Origin: Membranipora membranacea
Taxonomy: Eukaryota > Bryozoa > Gymnolaemata > Cheilostomatida > Membraniporidae
DNA length: 64,000 nucleotides
NCBI GenBank assembly: GCA_914767715.1
Contig: OU612072.1
Location: 25,420,001-25,484,000 of the forward strand
Reading direction: 5' to 3'
The first letter of the stretch is position 1, and every line of letters starts with the position of its first letter. The notes below the pieces were generated by a model. The model made no database searches. It worked only from the letters and a program-made list of their open reading frames with translations, and had not been told where the DNA came from. Shown piece after piece: positions 59,320 to 64,000 of the stretch. The translations under genes were made by a program, and so were the position numbers.

Positions 59320-62300
59320 TAGAGTAAAGGTATAAATATCAGAGTACAGAGAGGTGAGCATGGTGTCATAGAGTAAAGGTATAAATATCAGAGTACAGAG
59401 AGGGGAGCATGGTGTCATAGAGTAAAGGTATAAATATCAGAGTACAGAGAGGTGAGCATGGTGTCATAGAGTAAAGGTATAAATATCAGAGTACAGAGAG
59501 GTGAGCATGGTGTCATGTAGTAAAGGTATGAATATCAGAGTACAGAGTGGTGAGCATGGTGTCATAGAGTAAAGGTATAAATATCAGAGTACAGAGAGGT
59601 GAGCATGGTGTCATAGAGTAAAGGTATAAATATCAGAGTACAGAGAGGGGAGCATGGTGTCATAGAGTAAAGGTATAAATATCAGAGTACAGAGAGGTGA
59701 GCATGGTGTCATAGAGTAAAGGTATAAATATCAGAGTACAGAGAGGGGAGCATGGTGTCATAGAGTAAAGGTATAAATATCAGAGTACAGAGCGGGGAGC
59801 ATGGTGTCATAGAGTAAAGGTATAAATATCAGAGTACAGAGAGGGGAGCATGGTGTCATAGAGTAAAGGTATAAATATCAGAGTACAGAGAGGGGAGCAT
59901 GGTGTCATGTAGTAAAGGATATAAATATCAGAGTGCAGAGAGGGGAGCATGGTGTCATAGAGTAAAGGTATAAATATCAGAGTACAGAGAGGGGAGCATG
60001 GTGTCATAGAGTAAAGGTATAAATATCAGAGTACAGAGAGGTGAGCATGGTGTCATGTAGTAAAGGATATAAATATCAGAGTGCAGAGAGGGGAGCATGG
60101 TGTCATAGAGTAAAGGTATAAATATCAGAGTACAGAGAGGTGAGCATGGTGTCATGTAGTAAAGGTATGAATATCAGAGTACAGAGTGGTGAGCATGGTG
60201 TCATAGAGTAAAGGTATAAATATCAGAGTACAGAGAGGTGAGCATGGTGTCATGTAGTAAAGGATATAAATATCAGAGTGCAGAGAGGGGAGCATGGTGT
60301 CATAGAGTAAAGGTATAAATATCAGAGTACAGAGAGGGGAGCATGGTGTCATAGAGTAAAGGTATAAATATCAGAGTACAGAGAGGGGAGCATGGTGTCA
60401 TAGAGTAAAGGTATAAATATCAGAGTACAGAGAGGTGAGCATGGTGTCATAGAGTAAAGGTATAAATATCAGAGTACAGAGAGGTGAGCATGGTGTCATA
60501 GAGTAAAGGTATAAATATCAGAGTACAGAGAGGTGAGCATGGTGTCATAGAGTAAAGGTATAAATATCAGAGTACAGAGAGGTGAGCATGGTGTCATGTA
60601 GTAAAGGTATGAATATCAGAGTACAGAGTGGTGAGCATGGTGTCATAGAGTAAAGGTATAAATATCAGAGTACAGAGCGGTGAGCATGGTGTCATAGAGT
60701 AAAGGTATAAATATCAGAGTACAGAGAGGGGAGCATGGTGTCATGTAGTAAAGGATATAAATATCAGAGTGCAGAGAGGGGAGCATGGTGTCATAGAGTA
60801 AAGGTATAAATATCAGAGTACAGAGAGGGGAGCATGGTGTCATAGAGTAAAGGTATAAATATCAGAGTACAGAGAGGTGAGCATGGTGTCATGTAGTAAA
60901 GGTATGAATATCAGAGTACAGAGTGGTGAGCATGGTGTCATAGAGTAAAGGTATAAATATCAGAGTACAGAGCGGTGAGCATGGTGTCATAGAGTAAAGG
61001 TATAAATATCAGAGTACAGAGAGGGGAGCATGGTGTCATGTAGTAAAGGATATAAATATCAGAGTGCAGAGAGGGGAGCATGGTGTCATAGAGTAAAGGT
61101 ATAAATATCAGAGTACAGAGAGGGGAGCATGGTGTCATAGAGTAAAGATATAAATATCAGAGTACAGAGTAGTGAGCGTGGTGTCATAGAGTAAAGGTAT
61201 AAATATCAGAGTACAGAGAGGTGAGCATGGTGTCATGTAGTAAAGGTATGAATATCAGAGTACAGAGTGGTGAGCATGGTGTCATAGAGTAAAGGTATAA
61301 ATATCAGAGTACAGAGAGGTGAGCATGGTGTCATAGAGTAAAGGTATAAATATCAGAGTACAGAGAGGGGAGCATGGTGTCATAGAGTAAAGGTATAAAT
61401 ATCAGAGTACAGAGAGGTGAGCATGGTGTCATAGAGTAAAGGTATAAATATCAGAGTACAGAGAGGTGAGCATGGTGTCATGTAGTAAAGGTATGAATAT
61501 CAGAGTACAGAGTGGTGAGCATGGTGTCATAGAGTAAAGGTATAAATATCAGAGTACAGAGAGGTGAGCATGGTGTCATAGAGTAAAGGTATAAATATCA
61601 GAGTACAGAGAGGGGAGCATGGTGTCATAGAGTAAAGGTATAAATATCAGAGTACAGAGAGGTGAGCATGGTGTCATAGAGTAAAGGTATAAATATCAGA
61701 GTACAGAGAGGGGAGCATGGTGTCATAGAGTAAAGGTATAAATATCAGAGTACAGAGCGGGGAGCATGGTGTCATAGAGTAAAGGTATAAATATCAGAGT
61801 ACAGAGAGGGGAGCATGGTGTCATAGAGTAAAGGTATAAATATCAGAGTACAGAGAGGGGAGCATGGTGTCATGTAGTAAAGGATATAAATATCAGAGTG
61901 CAGAGAGGGGAGCATGGTGTCATAGAGTAAAGGTATAAATATCAGAGTACAGAGAGGGGAGCATGGTGTCATAGAGTAAAGGTATAAATATCAGAGTACA
62001 GAGAGGTGAGCATGGTGTCATGTAGTAAAGGATATAAATATCAGAGTGCAGAGAGGGGAGCATGGTGTCATAGAGTAAAGGTATAAATATCAGAGTACAG
62101 AGAGGTGAGCATGGTGTCATGTAGTAAAGGTATGAATATCAGAGTACAGAGTGGTGAGCATGGTGTCATAGAGTAAAGGTATAAATATCAGAGTACAGAG
62201 AGGTGAGCATGGTGTCATGTAGTAAAGGATATAAATATCAGAGTGCAGAGAGGGGAGCATGGTGTCATAGAGTAAAGGTATAAATATCAGAGTACAGAGA

Positions 62301-62855
62301 GGGGAGCATGGTGTCATAGAGTAAAGGTATAAATATCAGAGTACAGAGAGGGGAGCATGGTGTCATAGAGTAAAGGTATAAATATCAGAGTACAGAGAGG
62401 TGAGCATGGTGTCATAGAGTAAAGGTATAAATATCAGAGTACAGAGAGGTGAGCATGGTGTCATAGAGTAAAGGTATAAATATCAGAGTACAGAGAGGTG
62501 AGCATGGTGTCATAGAGTAAAGGTATAAATATCAGAGTACAGAGAGGTGAGCATGGTGTCATGTAGTAAAGGTATGAATATCAGAGTACAGAGTGGTGAG
62601 CATGGTGTCATAGAGTAAAGGTATAAATATCAGAGTACAGAGCGGTGAGCATGGTGTCATAGAGTAAAGGTATAAATATCAGAGTACAGAGAGGGGAGCA
62701 TGGTGTCATGTAGTAAAGGGTATAAATATCAGAGTGCAGAGAGGGGAGCATGGTGTCATAGAGTAAAGGTATAAATATCAGAGTACAGAGAGGGGAGCAT
62801 GGTGTCATAGAGTAAAGGTATAAATATCAGAGTACAGAGAGGTGAGCATGGTGTC
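59320..62855 (+). repeat. Higher-order duplication in the satellite, shift 1965 bp
   Basis: Block about 59320-60890 recurs at about 61285-62855, including the order of GGATATAAA and ATGTAGT variant units. A shorter 295-bp (six-unit) shift occurs inside it (60643 against 60938). Related 491-bp and 2205-bp shifts occur near 52293/52784 and 56827/59032. Confidence 0.8.
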
Positions 62856-64000
62856 ATAGAGTAAAGGTATAAATATCAGAGTACAGAGAGGTGAGCATGG
62901 TGTCATGTAGTAAAGGTATGAATATCAGAGTACAGAGTGGTGAGCATGGTGTCATAGAGTAAAGGTATAAATATCAGAGTACAGAGAGGTGAGCATGGTG
63001 TCATAGAGTAAAGGTATAAATATCAGAGTACAGAGAGGGGAGCATGGTGTCATAGAGTAAAGGTATAAATATCAGAGTACAGAGCGGGGAGCATGGTGTC
63101 ATAGAGTAAAGGTATAAATATCAGAGTACAGAGAGGGGAGCATGGTGTCATAGAGTAAAGGTATAAATATCAGAGTACAGAGAGGTGAGCATGGTGTCAT
63201 AGAGTAAAGGTATAAATATCAGAGTACAGAGAGGTGAGCATGGTGTCATAGAGTAAAGGTATAAATATCAGAGTACAGAGAGGGGAGCATGGTGTCATAG
63301 AGTAAAGGTATAAATATCAGAGTACAGAGAGGTGAGCATGGTGTCATAGAGTAAAGGTATACATCTCAGAGTACAGAGAGGGGAGCATGGTGTCATGTAG
63401 TAAAGGTATAAATATCAGAGTACAGAGAGGTGAGCATGGTGTCATGTAGTAAAGGTATACATCTCAGAGTACAGAGAGGGGAGCATGGTGTCATGTAGTA
63501 AAGGTATAAATATCAGAGTACAGAGAGGGGAGCATGGTGTCATAGAGTAAAGGTATAAATATCAGAGTACAGAGAGGTGAGCATGGTGTCATAGAGTAAA
63601 GGTATAAATATCAGAGTACAGAGAGGTGAGCATGGTGTCATAGAGTAAAGGTATAAATATCAGAGTACAGAGAGGGGAGCATGGTGTCATAGAGTAAAGG
63701 TATAAATATCAGAGTACAGAGAGGTGAGCATGGTGTCATAGAGTAAAGGTATAAATATCAGAGTACAGAGAGGGGAGCATGGTGTCATAGAGTAAAGGTA
63801 TAAATATCAGAGTACAGAGAGGGGAGCATGGTGTCATAGAGTAAAGGTATAAATATCAGAGTACAGAGAGGTGAGCATGGTGTCATAGAGTAAAGGTATA
63901 AATATCAGAGTACAGAGAGGTGAGCATGGTGTCATAGAGTAAAGGTATAATTATCAGAGTACAGAGAGGGGAGCATGGTGTCATAGAGTAAAGGTATAAA

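Larger units (their letters stand above)
43469..64000 (+). repeat. 49-bp satellite/minisatellite array, at least 20.5 kb, about 419 units
   Basis: From 43469 to the end of the window the sequence is one uninterrupted head-to-tail array. Each 49-bp unit runs GTGTCATAGAGTAAAGG, TATAAATATCAGAG, TACAGAGAGGGGAGCATG, with a few variable sites: GGGGAG or GGTGAG, ATAGAG or ATGTAG, GCATG or GCGTG, AAAGGT or AAAGAT, and a 50-bp variant with GGATATAAA. Units rarely differ at more than two or three sites. Since 49 is not a multiple of 3, frames rotate and the 66-codon minus-strand ORFs seen across it are an artefact. One irregular unit near 53265-53285 has a 10-bp local repeat (GAGCATGGTG). The array continues beyond the window, so its full length is unknown. 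Confidence 0.97.

Noticed and set aside
45726-62808. Repeated 66-codon minus-strand ORFs within the satellite
   Set aside because: They arise because the 49-bp unit rotates through three frames and stays open for about four units. There is no start context, no exon signal and no sign of selection on the protein.
43469-64000. CRISPR array
   Set aside because: The repeats are contiguous with no unique spacers, and the surroundings are eukaryotic.

Overview
The window looks like AT-rich, transposon-dense nuclear DNA of an invertebrate animal. Exons are short with GT-AG introns, and I see no bacterial operons or ribosome binding sites. The transposon mix is typical of marine invertebrates such as sponges, cnidarians, lophotrochozoans or echinoderms: PIF/Harbinger, Ty3/Gypsy-like, L2/CR1-like LINE, a Ngaro-type tyrosine-recombinase element and hAT/mariner-like MITEs. 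The species cannot be named from the sequence alone.

Layout. 1-4370: the tail of a transposon-like protein, a MITE fragment, and a decayed Gypsy-like LTR retrotransposon on the minus strand (gag, zinc knuckle, protease, RT, RNase H, integrase). 4371-13120: a complete 8.75 kb PIF/Harbinger transposon with TAA target duplications and terminal inverted repeats. It carries two convergent spliced genes: a MADF/BESS DNA-binding protein (+) and a DDE transposase (-). Both are broken, and a 451-bp MITE sits in a transposase intron. 13261-15743: a 5'-truncated LINE split by a 322-bp TA-flanked MITE. 18346-28970: the only region that looks like host genes, all on the minus strand. It holds two unidentified multi-exon genes and an NHL-repeat (beta-propeller) single-pass membrane protein, with inverted duplications between them.

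31530-33622: a short element in which a tyrosine recombinase lies between split direct repeats in the order A1-YR-B1-A2-B2. This is the terminal architecture of Ngaro/PAT retrotransposons, but gag, RT and RNase H are absent. 37600-42653: a short tandem repeat, an old 0.9 kb direct duplication, a non-autonomous TRIM-like LTR element with 419/420-bp LTRs and CCAA target duplications, and a hAT-type MITE containing a tRNA-like sequence with A and B boxes. 43469-64000: one continuous 49-bp satellite of at least 20.5 kb (about 419 units) that runs off the window. It has higher-order duplications and a TATAAATA motif in nearly every unit.

How the parts relate. Insertions are nested: Harbinger lies beside or inside Gypsy-derived sequence, a MITE lies inside Harbinger, and a MITE lies inside the LINE. 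This gives a relative order of events. The two Harbinger proteins would normally act together, the MADF/BESS protein binding DNA and the DDE protein cutting it, but neither is intact as read. The strongest candidate for something new is the RT-less recombinase element at 31.5-33.6 kb. The satellite is the largest single feature.
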